NCBI GenBank assembly: GCA_050084515.1
Contig: CM114272.1
Span: forward strand, 8,866,001-8,930,000
Direction: 5' to 3'
DNA length: 64,000 nt
DNA from: Blasia pusilla
Taxonomy: Eukaryota; Marchantiophyta; Marchantiopsida; Blasiales
This document shows positions 34,194 to 44,897 of the stretch, piece by piece; position 1 is the first letter of the stretch, and every line of letters starts with the position of its first letter. The notes below the pieces were generated by a model. It ran no database searches. It was given only the letters and a program-made list of their open reading frames with translations, and was not told the origin of the DNA. A program made the position numbers and the translations under genes.

Positions 34194-35880
34194 CTATGTA
34201 CATCTGGGACACATCCATCGTCCCCAAGGAACCCTAGTGAGAGGTGGCATCAGACATGCCATATGCCAACCTCTCGAACATCCATCACAGACTAGCATCG
34301 TGGCCGCACCACGAGTAGAACCACACAACATGCAACGCAAGCCTACAGGAACTACTGTTGAGCTTGGATCTACTGTACCATCAATGTTAGGAAGGTGACA
34401 TGGCGCACAATTACCCACATGGTCCTTCCATACCATACCATCGCGTCCCTCCAGCAAGAGAACACCAGATGGCAAAACGTCACACACTCTCAGGATAGTG
34501 CGCCGTGCAGTCACATCCAACGTCGTTTGTGCTGTCAGCTGCAAGTAGACATAATCTCCATGATGAAACCTCCGGATAGTTGGTCGAAAACCACCACCTC
34601 GAATAGTCGCATACCTCAACGTATCCCGATGTTGCGCAATCGCCAAGTTCTCGAACGCCATGGGCATCACTCTCGGAAACAACTCAGCCCTTTGAGAACG
34701 TGCTCACATCCATACATCTGGGTCATAAAGGTCCAGCATCTCACCAACATCTCGACGAATGGCCACAAGTAAATCTGACTCTTGGCCATAAAGTAGCAAG
34801 TACGGTGAGAAAAACGCTAAGGATGCCTGCCTGCTGAATCTGTATCCCAACGCCAACCACGATAACTGAAGGTCCCAATATCCTAGGTGACCTCTCTGCA
34901 AGCCATACTTGCGTAAACCCCTCTTCACCGTCTGCACAACTCTCTCCGCTAATCCATCCGCCTTGGGATGATCTCGCAAAGTCGTCCGATGGTCGATCAG
35001 CGCTTGATCACACAAGGCCTGGAACTCACCGCGAAACTCGATACCCTGGTCTGTCAACACCTCAGCCGGTGCGCCGTAATTACTCAACACTCAATCTAGG
35101 AAGGCATACGCTACTCCCTCACTCGCTTTGTCAGAAAATGCAACCAACTCGGTCCACTCCGAGAAGTGCTCGACCATCACCAACACATAACGACTGTGAC
35201 GCTCCGTCAAAGGAAAAGGTCCTGCAAAATCCAAACTCCATCTATACCTTAAGCCCATGATCGATAATGGATGCAACTGTGGAGTCGAAGCATTGAACGA
35301 TGCTCGGACCCGATCACACACCATGCACCTGGCAACAAACTACAGAACGTCAGTCTGCATGCCTCGCCACCAATACTGAATCTTGAGCAAGCTATACGTC
35401 CGCTTCATCCCAAAGTGACCCAACTCCTCGTGGGCATGCTGCACTAGTCGTGCTCTCTACGAAGGATGCGGCACTACGCGTACTCTATCATCCTCCAAAA
35501 CCCTCAAAACATGTGTCCCCTCCCAACGGAACCGTCTGGCCCGCTGTAGGATCCGATCACGCTCTCTAGCACCCACGGTGCTCACAACGCTGCTAGTACA
35601 AAGGTACTCCAAGACTACTCCATCATAATGTATATCTCGGCCACCTGTCGTCTCCTCACTGGCCTTGGGATCCAAGGACTCTCCACTAGACCTCGCCATC
35701 GAAGTCTCCACACTCTAGCTCTCCATAGCCATCATGCCTAAATAGGCTGACATGTGCCATCCTGGCACTGACTCCTCATCACTCTCTCCATGCTATCAAG
35801 CTCCACTCGCGTCTCGCTGACTCGGGCACGGGTTACGACCCAACCCATCTTCATCCTGGTTGAGCGTCCCTAGGTCTATG
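34194..35880 (-). pseudogene. Element B: integrase with C-terminal PHD finger
   Basis: The integrase core is visible as WSLDFAGPFPL, VLTDQGIEFRGEF and DGLAERVVQTVK (D, D, E residues present), with the zinc-binding domain upstream partly broken by stops. A frame at 34194-34682 has the GPY/F-like module (HGDYVYLQL ... WKDHVGNCAPC). It then encodes a complete PHD-type C4HC3 pattern: CX2C-X11-CX2C-X4-H-X2-C-X14-CX2C, including VCDGCSRGWHMAC and WMCPRC. This is the best preserved PHD finger of the three copies. Typical plant gypsy elements of this kind end in a chromodomain or nothing. Confidence 0.88.
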
Positions 35881-37319
35881 TACCACCTAAAAATCATACT
35901 CCTGCAACAACGGAGCCCATCTCGCAAGCTTCCCTATAAGCTTGTCGGACTCCATCAACCACTTCAGTGGTTGATGATTAGTGATGATGGTAAAGGGGTT
36001 GCCGAATAAGTAACACCTGAAATGCGCGACAGCCCACACTGCAGCCAAGCACTCACCCTCATACAAGTTGTACTTTGCCTCTATAGCGTTGTTCAAGCGG
36101 CTAGCGTAAGCCACCGCGAACTCTCTACCCTCATCATCATGCTAGGTGAGCACCGCTCCAAGCCCCAACATGCTCCAATCTATGTGCAACTGGAAAGGAC
36201 GCCCCCTGATTGGTCTCCTCAAAATGGGAGCGGACATCAACCTATCCTTGAGCAACTGAAATGCTCGCTACTGCTCACCTCCCCCCCCCCAGTGCCCCTC
36301 ATGATCCACCTTGGTCACAAGGTTAGCAACTTCACAATCGAACTGAATCCCTTTACGTACCGCCGATAGAAGTTTGCCAAAATCCCATGAATGCGCGAAC
36401 ACCGCTCACATCTGTAGGGCGTGGAATGCGTGAGATAGCCTCTACCTTTGTCTCCTGAACACCAAGGCCTCCTGGGTATATTGTATGACCCAAGTACTCA
36501 ATCTGGTCGTAGAAGAACTTGCACTTGCCTGGATGTAGCTTCAGCCCATATAATTGCAATTGTCGAAACACCTCCTCTAGATGTCGCTCATGCTCCTCAA
36601 CTGTGGCGCTAGAGACTATGATGTCATCAATATAAAACCTAGCAAAATCCAGACCAACCAAGATCCTACCTATGACCCTTTGAAACTCAGTCGGGGCGTT
36701 CTTTAACCCAAATGGTAAGAACCGCCACTGGTGCAAACAATCCTTCCCATGAGGATCGATGCCCCAAAATGTCGTCTTCTGCCTGTCCTCCAACCTGATA
36801 GGCAACTAATGGTATCAGACTCGCAAATCCAATGAACTGAAGATCTTTACGGGACCAATCACATCAAAGATCTCCTCAAGGTGGGCATGGCATACCTATC
36901 GGACTTTGTCTGTCGATTGATAGGTTGGTAATCCCCACACATCTGCCTATCCGTCCACTTGCCATACACATCCATCTTGGCGGGCATGATAGTGGCATAC
37001 TTCCCATGCCACATCTCCACTAATCCTGCTCCGACCAGGTCATGGCTCCTACTCTGAATCAGAGCCCTCTCCATATGACTGTACCTGTAGGGCCGTCAAA
37101 AAATTGGCATATCACTCGACATCTCAATGCGGATCCCCGATCCCTTCAGTGTACCCAAATTCTCCATGCTAAACGCAAAGAAGCTCCTATAACTCCTGAG
37201 GAACTGATGTATCCGGCCCCGCTCTCCTCCTATCAACTTAGGGCCCATATCCGGCTCCCAAGTCTCCATCGTGACTATGGTAGGACTCTCCGGCGCGGGT
37301 ATCGGTGGTTGCTATGGTG
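35880..37319 (-). pseudogene. Element B: reverse transcriptase and RNase H
   Basis: RT blocks in order are MERALIQSRSHDLVGAGLVE, PAKMDVYGKWTDR, CGDYQPINRQTKSD, FLPFGLKNAPTEFQRV, the catalytic FYIDDIIV, and GLKLHPGKCKFF with EYLGHTIYP. RNase H follows with VAYASRLNNAIEAKYNLYEGE, AVWAVAHFRCYLFG and ITNHQPLKWL. Stops and frameshifts separate these blocks. At 37319 the homology ends abruptly at the boundary with element C. Confidence 0.88.
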
Positions 37320-38076
37320 TGTCGTGCGCATACATATTGCTACACAACATACACCACATGGTCACATCTACACCACACAACACCGATCTTCCCCACATAT
37401 GGGTCGATCCACACATGTAAAAAAATCAACTCATACATATACATGGAGATCACACAACAAAATTAAAGAGGAGTAAAAATGGCACACCCGGCCTAAAACT
37501 CCACTCCTCAATCTACATCGGCATATCAAGCCTCATCCACCCTGTGCTATCAAGGAATCCGGACACTAACACCCTATTCCTAGCTCACACACATACAAGG
37601 GAGGTGCTCCAACGGCCCAACATGAGAAAGATGGCTTAGGAAAGCCATCTTCCTCTCTTATATAGGGTTAGGAAGAGCCAAAAGGCTCTTCCCCTAAAAA
37701 TAGCCCTTCCCTTGGTAACCTGTGCGTACAGGTTACCAGGGGCGGGTGACCTGGTCAACAAGTCACCCGACTGTAAAAGACCTCAACATGAAAGTTGTCA
37801 GGAACGACCTTCTAGACACAATGGACCTATCCTCAAACTCATCCGACACCGTGGGACAAAGTTACACTCAAGATAGTCCACTGGCTCCTACGCCCTATCC
37901 ACGATAGATCTCGGCCTATCGGCTACTCAGATGTGACAGTTGTCGTGCGCATATATATCGCTACACAACATACATCGCTGGTCACATCTACACCACACAA
38001 CACCGATCTTCCCCACATACGGGTCGATCCACACATGTACAAAAATCAACTCATACATATACATGGAGATCACACA
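37320..38076 (-). repeat. Element C 3' LTR region: 137 bp module - 484 bp segment - 136 bp module
   Basis: This is the same layout as in element B. Modules at 37320-37456 and 37941-38076 (starting TGTGTGATCTCC and ending GCGCACGACA in element sense) flank a 484 bp segment. The segment starts TGTCACATCTGAG and contains a TATA box and three hairpins. It is repeated at 46023-46499, where neither module is present. The right-hand module follows the polypurine tract. Confidence 0.8.
37628..37737 (-). promoter_or_regulatory. Element C 3' LTR: TATA box with three perfect hairpins
   Basis: In element sense the order is GGTAACCTGT/ACAGGTTACC (37714-37737), GGAAGAGCC/GGCTCTTCC (37671-37692), a TATA box CCCTATATAAG (37657-37667), then AAGATGGCTT/AAGCCATCTT (37628-37651). 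The last hairpin begins a few bases after the TATA box, around the expected transcription start. The 5' copy has the same TATA box at 46218-46228 and the same hairpins with few changes. Confidence 0.7.
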
Positions 38077-38078
38077 AC

Positions 38079-38091
38079 CGCCCCCCTAGCT
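38079..38091 (-). promoter_or_regulatory. Element C polypurine tract
   Basis: AGCTAGGGGGGCG in element sense, just upstream of the LTR module. It is identical to the tracts of A and B although the LTR sequences differ. Confidence 0.8.
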
Positions 38092-38154
38092 GGCAGTTGG
38101 ATCCCCCTAACTCCAGATAGAAAATATCACATCTCTCTAACATGACCTACTATC

Positions 38155-39165
38155 CTATACACATCTCGGACACATCCATCGTCCCGTGGGAACCACATCA
38201 AGAGAGGGGGTCAGACATGACATATGCCACCCTCGAGAACAACCATCATATACCAATATGGTGGCTGCACCCCTCGTAGATCCGCACAACATACACCTCA
38301 AGCCTGCACGTACCACTGCCAAGCTCGGATCCACCATCCCATCTACGTTCGGAAGATGACATGGCGCACAATTGCGCACATGATCCTTCCAAACCATACC
38401 ATCCCGTCCCTCCAACATGAGGACTCCGGTCGGTAATACCTTGCGCACACGTAAGATCGTGCGCCCTGCAGTGACATCTAGCGTCGTGGGTGCCGCCTGC
38501 TGTAAATACACGTAATCTCCAAGATGAAACCTCCTAATCCGTGGACGATAACCTCCTCCACAAATGGTCGCGTACCTCAATGTATCTCTATGTTGGGCAA
38601 TAGCTAAGTTCTCAAAGGCCATAGGCATAACTCTACGAAAAACTTCTGCCCTCTGAGAACATGCTTGTACCCACACATCTGGATCATCAAGATCTAACAC
38701 CTCCGCCATGTCACGTCGAATCGCTGTAGGTAAATCTGGCTCTCTCCCAAAGAGCAAAAAGTACGGTGAAAATGACGCCAAGGATGCCTGCCGACTAAAG
38801 CGATAACCCATAGCCAACCATGGCAACTGTAGGTCCCACTCCCTCAACTGTTCCCGCTGCAAGCCATACTTGCGCAATCCTCTCTTCACCGTCTGTACCA
38901 CTCTCTCCGCCAACCCATCCACCACAGGATGATCTCTGGACGTGGTGCGGTGATCTATCAACGCCTGATCACACAAGGCTTGAAACTCTCCCCTGAACTT
39001 GGTACCCTGGTCAGTCAACACCTTTGCCGGTGCACCAAAGTGACTAAGCACACGATCTAGAAACGCATAAGTTGTTCCCTTGCTCGCCTTGTCTGGTAGT
39101 GCCACCAACTCTATCCACTTGGAGAAATGCTCCACCATGACCAACACGTACCTATGATGACGTCC
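38155..39165 (-). pseudogene. Element C: truncated integrase with C-terminal PHD finger
   Basis: The longest intact retroelement frame here (330 residues). It starts inside the integrase core (VEHFSKWIELVALP) and has VLTDQGTKFRGEF and DGLAERVVQTVK, the second D and the E. It continues through FSPYFLLFGREPDLPT and the GPY/F-like module (GDYVYLQQ ... WKDHVRNC) to the PHD finger. The whole zinc-binding domain and the first catalytic Asp (WSLDFAGP in A and B) are absent. Sequence upstream of about 39150 jumps straight from the RNase H-integrase connector. In the PHD finger the third Cys is Tyr (VYDGC), so one zinc site should be lost. The other ligands remain. Confidence 0.88.
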
Positions 39166-39951
39166 ACGTCGTCATGGATATCATGACCACCTGTCGCCTC
39201 CTCAATGACCTCCGGATCCAAAGACTCATCATCCAACCCCACCACTGGAGTCATCACCTGTGGCTGACCTGCCATAGTCAACCAACAAAGATAGGCAGAT
39301 GCATGCCAACCGGGCACCATCTGCTCATCACTCTCTCCGTGCCATCGAGCTCTTGTGTCGTCTCTCTGACTCGGACATTGGTTACGACTCAACCCATCTG
39401 CATCTTGGTTCAGCCGACCTGGCCTATGAACCACCTCAAACTCATACTCCTGCAGTAATAGAGCCCATCTGGCAAGCTTTCCAGTAAGCTTTTTCGGACT
39501 CCATCAACCACCTCAACGGCTGATGATCAGTGATAAGTATGAAAGGGTTGCCGAATAAATAGCACCTAAAATGTGCCACGACCCACACTGCAGCCAAGCA
39601 CTCTCCCTCGTAGGAGCTGTACTTCGCCTCTGCAATGTTGTTCGATCGGCTCGCGTAAGCCACAACGACCTCCCTCTCCTCGTCATCCCTCTGAGTAAGC
39701 ACTGCTCCTAGACCCAACATGCTCCAATCCGTATGTAACTGGAATGGGCGACCCCTAAACGGTCTTTGTAAAATGGGTGAGGACGTCAACCCGTCCTTGA
39801 GTTCCTGAAATGCTCGCTCTTGATCATCTCCCCACAACCAAACCTGATCAAGTCTCGTCAACAAGGTCAAAGACTTTGCGATTGCACTAAAACCCTTGAC
39901 ATACCGTCGATAGAAGTTTGCCAGTCCAAGAAACGCTCGGACTCGACTCAC
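39165..39951 (-). pseudogene. Element C: RNase H and connector
   Basis: The frame 39442-39951 begins with the RT thumb/connection (RVRAFLGLANFYRRYVKGFS). It continues into Ty3-type RNase H: FQLHTDWSMLGLGAVLTQ with the catalytic Asp, YSSYEGECLAAVW with the Glu, and ILITDHQPLRWL with the next Asp. A frameshift near 39445 separates the tail, which resumes at 39434 with VHRPGRLNQDADGLSRN. Confidence 0.88.
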
Positions 39952-40005
39952 ATCTGTAGGGCGTGGAATCTGCGCAATAGCCTCTACCTTCGTCTGCTGA
40001 ACGCC

Positions 40006-40845
40006 TTACCCACTCGGGTATATGGTGTGTCCCAAGTACTCAATCTGCTCCTGAAAGAATCTACACTTGCCTGGATGTAACTTCAGTCCATGTAACTGCA
40101 ATTGCCGAAACACCTCCTCCAAGTGTCGCTCATGCTCCTCAACCGTGGAACTGAAGATAAGAATATCATCTATGTAACATCGTACAAAATCCAAGCCACC
40201 AAAATCCTATCCATCACTCACTCGAAACTCCGCAGGTCGTTCTTCAATGGTAAGAACCGCCATCGATACAAGCAATCTCTCCCGAACCGATCTATCCCCA
40301 GAATGTTGTCTTCTCCTGTCCTCCAACCCGATAGGAAGCGATGATAGCGAAGACGGAGATCTAAATCATCAAGATCTTTGCATGCCCTACCGCATCAAAG
40401 ATCTCCTCAGAGTAGGCATGGCATACCGATCGACCTCGTATGTCGTTTGATAGGACGGTAATCTCCACACATCCGCCTATCCGCCCAATTGCCATACATA
40501 TCCTTCTTCGCCGGCATGATGTGGCGGATGCATACTCCCCATGTGATAACTCCACAAGTCCCGCCTCCAACAAGTCCCGACTCCGCTCTGAATCAAGGCT
40601 CGCTCCATATCGAATACCAGAGGGTCGATTTAAAGATCGTGTATCACTAGCCAACTCAATCCGTATCCCGGGACCCTTCAGCGTACCCAAATCTCTCATA
40701 CTGAAGGCAAAACAACTGACATGCCCTCTCAGAAACCTATGAACTCGCCGTCGCTCTCCTCCTATCAACTTGAGACCTATCATAGGCTCCCAAGTCTCCA
40801 TCGTGACCTCACTCGGAGAGGACGCAACCTCCGGCTTTGGTTGCT
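40006..40845 (-). pseudogene. Element C: reverse transcriptase
   Basis: The N-terminal RT region (40361-40801) has LRGHVSCFAFSMRDLGTLKG and DLLEAGLVELSHGEY. The palm, with the catalytic motif CYIDDILIFS, is at 40006-40194, followed by GLKLHPGKCRFF and EYLGHTIYP. Multiple small indels between 40200 and 40600 break the fingers and palm. The aspartates of YIDD are intact. Confidence 0.87.
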
Positions 40846-42386
40846 ATGTAGCAACCCTAGCCACCTCCGCAACAGCCACTCAACTCTAACCTCCTACACC
40901 ATGCTCCACATCCGAAAAATGAACATGTGCTACTCTAGCCGCCTTTGCACTCTCTGCTCGAACGACGTCCCAGGAAGTCCATGGGTGCCTATCTCTCCTC
41001 GTCTCGCTCCCAACCAATGCATGTACAGACCCTGTAGGCAATGGTCCAACTCGTGGACGTGACGACATGGATGACACTCGCATCCATCTCTGCTCAGCCA
41101 TACCCAGGCTGACTATCCATGTGAGACAGTTGAGGTCCATCGCCTGCCCCAACACTTGTCTCCAGGATGCCTCAATCATCCCTGGCACCGCTGTAGTACT
41201 AGTAGCAAACCCCATGGCGCGTTCGCGCTCATCTCCTGTAGGCTCCTCCAATGCTCCGGTCACCTCATCCCAAATCATGCCTGGCCCTCCCTGACGAAAG
41301 GCATGGGATGCTGGGAAGCTCACCGACGAAGCTAAGGCTGCCCTCAACTCCCCCACCCTATTGGCCATGGCCAACGGTGGTCTATCATCCCATGTCACCA
41401 CCTGAGATCAACGCCCTGAGCCCAAAATAGCATCCACTGTGAGATGTGGTGCTCTCTGGACTCCACCGTATGCTCGACTCAGTACCTCTGATGGTATCAA
41501 GTTTGTCCACCACAGTCGTGGACGATGGGCACGTGACCCAACTCTCGCGCATCTAACAACACAAAGAGTCCCAACCAGACTCACCGATGTACACTCGTCA
41601 TCACACGTGCACGAGTGTCTCCCAACAATGGCACGTTCTCCAAAATGTACGCCGGAGAACATATCTGACTCTCTTGCAAGTGTCGTACTACTCGCAGCAT
41701 CTCCCAAAACATCCCTGACCTCGGACCCTGCAATCCAAATCCTCCGTAAGTTGATGAATGACCTTGACATGGCCATCCAGCAATCACCAAATAAATGGTG
41801 CCAACTCTATCCAGATCCTGCGCCCCCACCAAAGAGATGTCGGCGGATAGCGTATGCTAATATCTCCGTATTGCAGATACCGGCAGCAACTCAGGATACC
41901 TCTGGACCAATCTCGCCACGTGACGTAATGATACTCGCCGTGCGGTCTCATCTCTCTCCACATAAAGGTACTGATGCACCCGTATGCCCGCCTGCCCGCC
42001 TGCAATAGTGCAGCCAATCCGGTGCTAATCCCTCCAAAGAGATCTAACACCCTAACACCCTCCTTTGGGCAATGCCACACAACGAGTGTGGTATCCAATG
42101 GGGTCAACGTCTCCACTCCAAGAGCCCGATCGCCACGTGACTCTCGCTGCTCTGGGATAAAAGCATGACTCCACGCCTGCCTCACGAGGTCGTCGGCACT
42201 CCTCTGTAGCTCTCGAGTCGTACCCCACAATGGTGAAGAGGCCTCGCCAACATGGGAAGAGACACCCGCCATGGCCTGTCTCTTCGTGGGACTATCCGCT
42301 ATTGGGACATCCTCCGCATATGCGTTCCCCTCCAACAACTCTCCTGGCCAACTAACACTACCCGTGAAAGCTGCCAACGTGGTCAC
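40846..42386 (-). pseudogene. Element C: DNMT3-like C5-cytosine DNA methyltransferase domain
   Basis: A nearly full set of C5-methyltransferase motifs in the right order, split over four frames. The frame 41784-42386 has motif I, VRVLDLFGGISTGLAALLQAG-like, at about 42000-42055. The frame 41581-41832 has motif IV, LVIAGWPCQGHS, with the catalytic Cys at about 41768, and motif VI, YILENVP, at about 41640. The frame 41408-41776 has a motif VIII-like AHRPRLWWTNLIP. The frame 40886-41401 has the motif IX/X region ERAMGF ... RQVLGQAMDLNCLTWIV. The AHRxRxxWxNLP and RxxxLGxxxxxxxxxW forms are closest to DNMT3-type enzymes. The domain lies between protease and RT, as in A and B, so it belongs to the element. 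Frameshifts make this copy inactive. Confidence 0.88.
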
Positions 42387-42395
42387 AGACTCGCC

Positions 42396-43551
42396 TCATG
42401 ATCGACCATCTCGTCCCGCAAACTGCACGGGTAACTGACTCATCCGGACGTCACCTGACCGCCATCCTGGCCGATAAGGAACGGTCTCCTCCCATAAGTC
42501 AAGGATGAATCCTAGGGGATATAACACTGTACTCCCCACCAACACATCGTACGAATCAGCTGGTGTCGTAATCGCGCGTGTGCGCACCATAGCACTATCC
42601 ATCGCATGCTCTGGCTAGACTCTGACAACAATCTCATGTCGAGTCATATACTGAGTGGGTGATACGCCCCCAATCGAGGTCTGTATCTGGAAGGGACAAG
42701 GCTCAATGTCGGCCTTCCGTAACCCCAACGCTAAACACGCCGCCTTCCCTAACATAAAGGGTTGCGCTCCCAAATCAAGTAGGACGCGCTGCGGGTGGTA
42801 TACTGTCCCCGTCGGACTAACCAAGCGAAATACTCCAGCTTGGTTATCGAGTAACACTACTCCAGGTGTCACCACTGCTCGCTCTATGGCCGGTCGAGCT
42901 GGCATATCTACCAACTTCGCCGCCGCCGCATGCCATGACTCTGTGGGGAACGTCTCGAGCACCGGCTTTGAGGGCAAGTCCACCACCTCCTCAACTACCT
43001 CTGAACAAAAAGCAGTCATCTCTCCACGCTCACACAACGTGGCGGCCAATCGGAACACCTCAGCTGGTCCAACTTCCAATGTCGCCAACTCTATGGCGGA
43101 AAATTGTGGAGTCTGACTCACTCTGGTGGCCACCTCCAACACTATGGTCGACACTGACTCCACTCGAGCCGGCATAGGAGTTGTCACTCCAACTCCTCGT
43201 GATGTCGACGAGGTGCCGAAGTAGAGGCACCGGTGGTCGTCGAGGCACCATCGATGGTGTGTGTAGTGCCTCCGACAATGTGAATGATTGTGGAACCCTG
43301 GCCTGCCGCCCATCGGTCCCCTCTGGTGGGTCAATCTCAACTCCACCTCTCGATGGCTTGGTGCCTCTCGCAGCATCCCGAGTCACCACTGCAGCTGCCT
43401 CAACCTGGGCTGCACTACACATTAATCCCATACTGGCGAGATCCTCACCTGGGTCAGGGTAAGAGGTAGAAGCTGGAGTCACACTAGCTGCTCGCAGCTC
43501 CGTGCCTTCCCTAAGCTGCATCATCGTCATGGCACCAATCCTCTGCTCCAA
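42396..43551 (-). pseudogene. Element C: linker and aspartic protease
   Basis: The frame 42615-43376 ends with the protease: VVLLDNQAGVFRLVSP, then LLDLGAQPFMLGK, where the active-site DSGA of element A reads DLGA. After a stop near 42606 the frame resumes with YDVLVGSTVLYPLGF (42396-42602), the same block as in A and B. The linker upstream (43060-43551) contains the SFTLSEALHTPSM block shared with A and B. Confidence 0.8.
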
Positions 43552-43589
43552 CTGATTGGTGCGTGAGAGAAGTGCCGACTCTGGTGCTC

Positions 43590-44897
43590 CTGCTCCATCT
43601 CCTCTGGCTGGTGGTAGTCCTCTACCACCACGTCCAAGAAGAACTCCCCGACCTCCTCCAGAACGACCGCCCCCAGGCCCTCGGCCTACCTATGTGTCAA
43701 AACATCTATCCCTAGTGTGACCATATCTGTGGCAATGGTCACACTGGTACTGTGGTGGGGCCATCCTCTATGGCTCCTGAGCAATCGGAGGCGCTGGTGG
43801 TCCTCTCCCATGCTGTGGGCAATCTCTCTGCATATGGGCCCCTCCACACGTCCAACAAGACCACATCGGTCCCTGCTGGGCAACATATGTAGGTACGGTT
43901 CGTTGCCTCATAGGCTCACGGTACCCGCCCTGCTCTCTATGCACATTGGCCTGCTCCCGTGGTACTGGTGCTCGCTGTGGCACCTGTGGGGTCACCGTCG
44001 CTCGTGGATCCGTCGACTCTCGAGAAAATCCAGCGGTCACTACCTGCTCCTCACTCATGTTGAGCTCAATACGCTCAGACAGCTCAAAGACCACCTTCAA
44101 TGTGGGCTTCGCTGTGTGAATCAGCACCCCATCTCGGACTCTCCTCCGTAGTTCTCGGTCCAGAACCCCGTACCAATGGTGGACTGCCTACGCCTCAGTC
44201 ACTCCAAACGTAGCAATGATCAGCCTCCTCATGAGTGTGAATGCCTCTCTCAGACTCTCACCCGATCGTCGTTGAAAATCCTGTAGACTCTTCAGCTTGT
44301 CGGTGCGTACGCCCTGGTAGCTCTTTCCCAACTATCGGAAGAACTCCACTGTGGGGCTGAAGCTCGGTGGCCCTCTACCACCAGAGGTCTCTGCCACATG
44401 CCTGTCTCACTGCCCTCCTCTCCATCTAGTCTCCGGGCTGATGGTGTGGGTCTCTCTCCTCTCACAATCCCATCATATGCCTCGCGACCACTAGTGGACA
44501 CATACCCTGGAGCCCAATACATCCTCCAGGCATCGATCTCTACTGAATATAGTGATCGAAACTCCATATAGTGATCCATCGGAGGACCCTCCAAGTGCTG
44601 GAACAACCCCTTCCATGCCATGAAAGGGTTGAATCGTGTCGGGGTCCATATCTTCTGGAAGTCGCACCATGTGTCGAACTCTTGGATAAAATTATCTAAG
44701 TCGATGGTGCCCACCGCACCCGAGAAACGACGCATGCCCCGATGGCCCATGTCGTCCATCTCATGCCAAGTACTACTGTCTCTATCTACGATCTCGTCAC
44801 CAAACCGAGTGTCCAGTGATGACAATCCAACCACGGATGGATGTCGAGGTAGCTCCTTATTGGTAACCCCTCGGTATCTCACTGCACTTTGAGTCAC
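43590..44897 (-). pseudogene. Element C: gag with two zinc knuckles
   Basis: The N-terminal frame 44292-44897 has the capsid-like segment AVGTIDLDNFIQEF, FNPFMAWKGLFQHLEGPP and YSVEIDAWRMYW. The frame 43768-44127 leads to the first knuckle, CWTCGGAHMQRDC, with CX2CX3HX4C spacing (one residue short of the usual form). About 30 residues later is the second, CDHCHRYGHTRDRC, with normal CX2CX4HX4C spacing (about 43690-43730). A stop follows soon after the second knuckle. Element B shows the same pair. Confidence 0.82.

Noticed and set aside
37457-37940. Treating the 484 bp segment alone as the complete LTR of element C
   Set aside because: The polypurine tract directly precedes the 136 bp module, not this segment, so the LTR start is more likely at the module; the boundary question is reported as a finding instead.
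38155-39147. 330-residue intact frame as a free-standing host gene (domesticated integrase-PHD)
   Set aside because: It lies in frame order with RNase H and RT of element C, lacks the first catalytic Asp, has a damaged PHD ligand and ends next to a polypurine tract and LTR; a decayed retroelement is the simpler reading.
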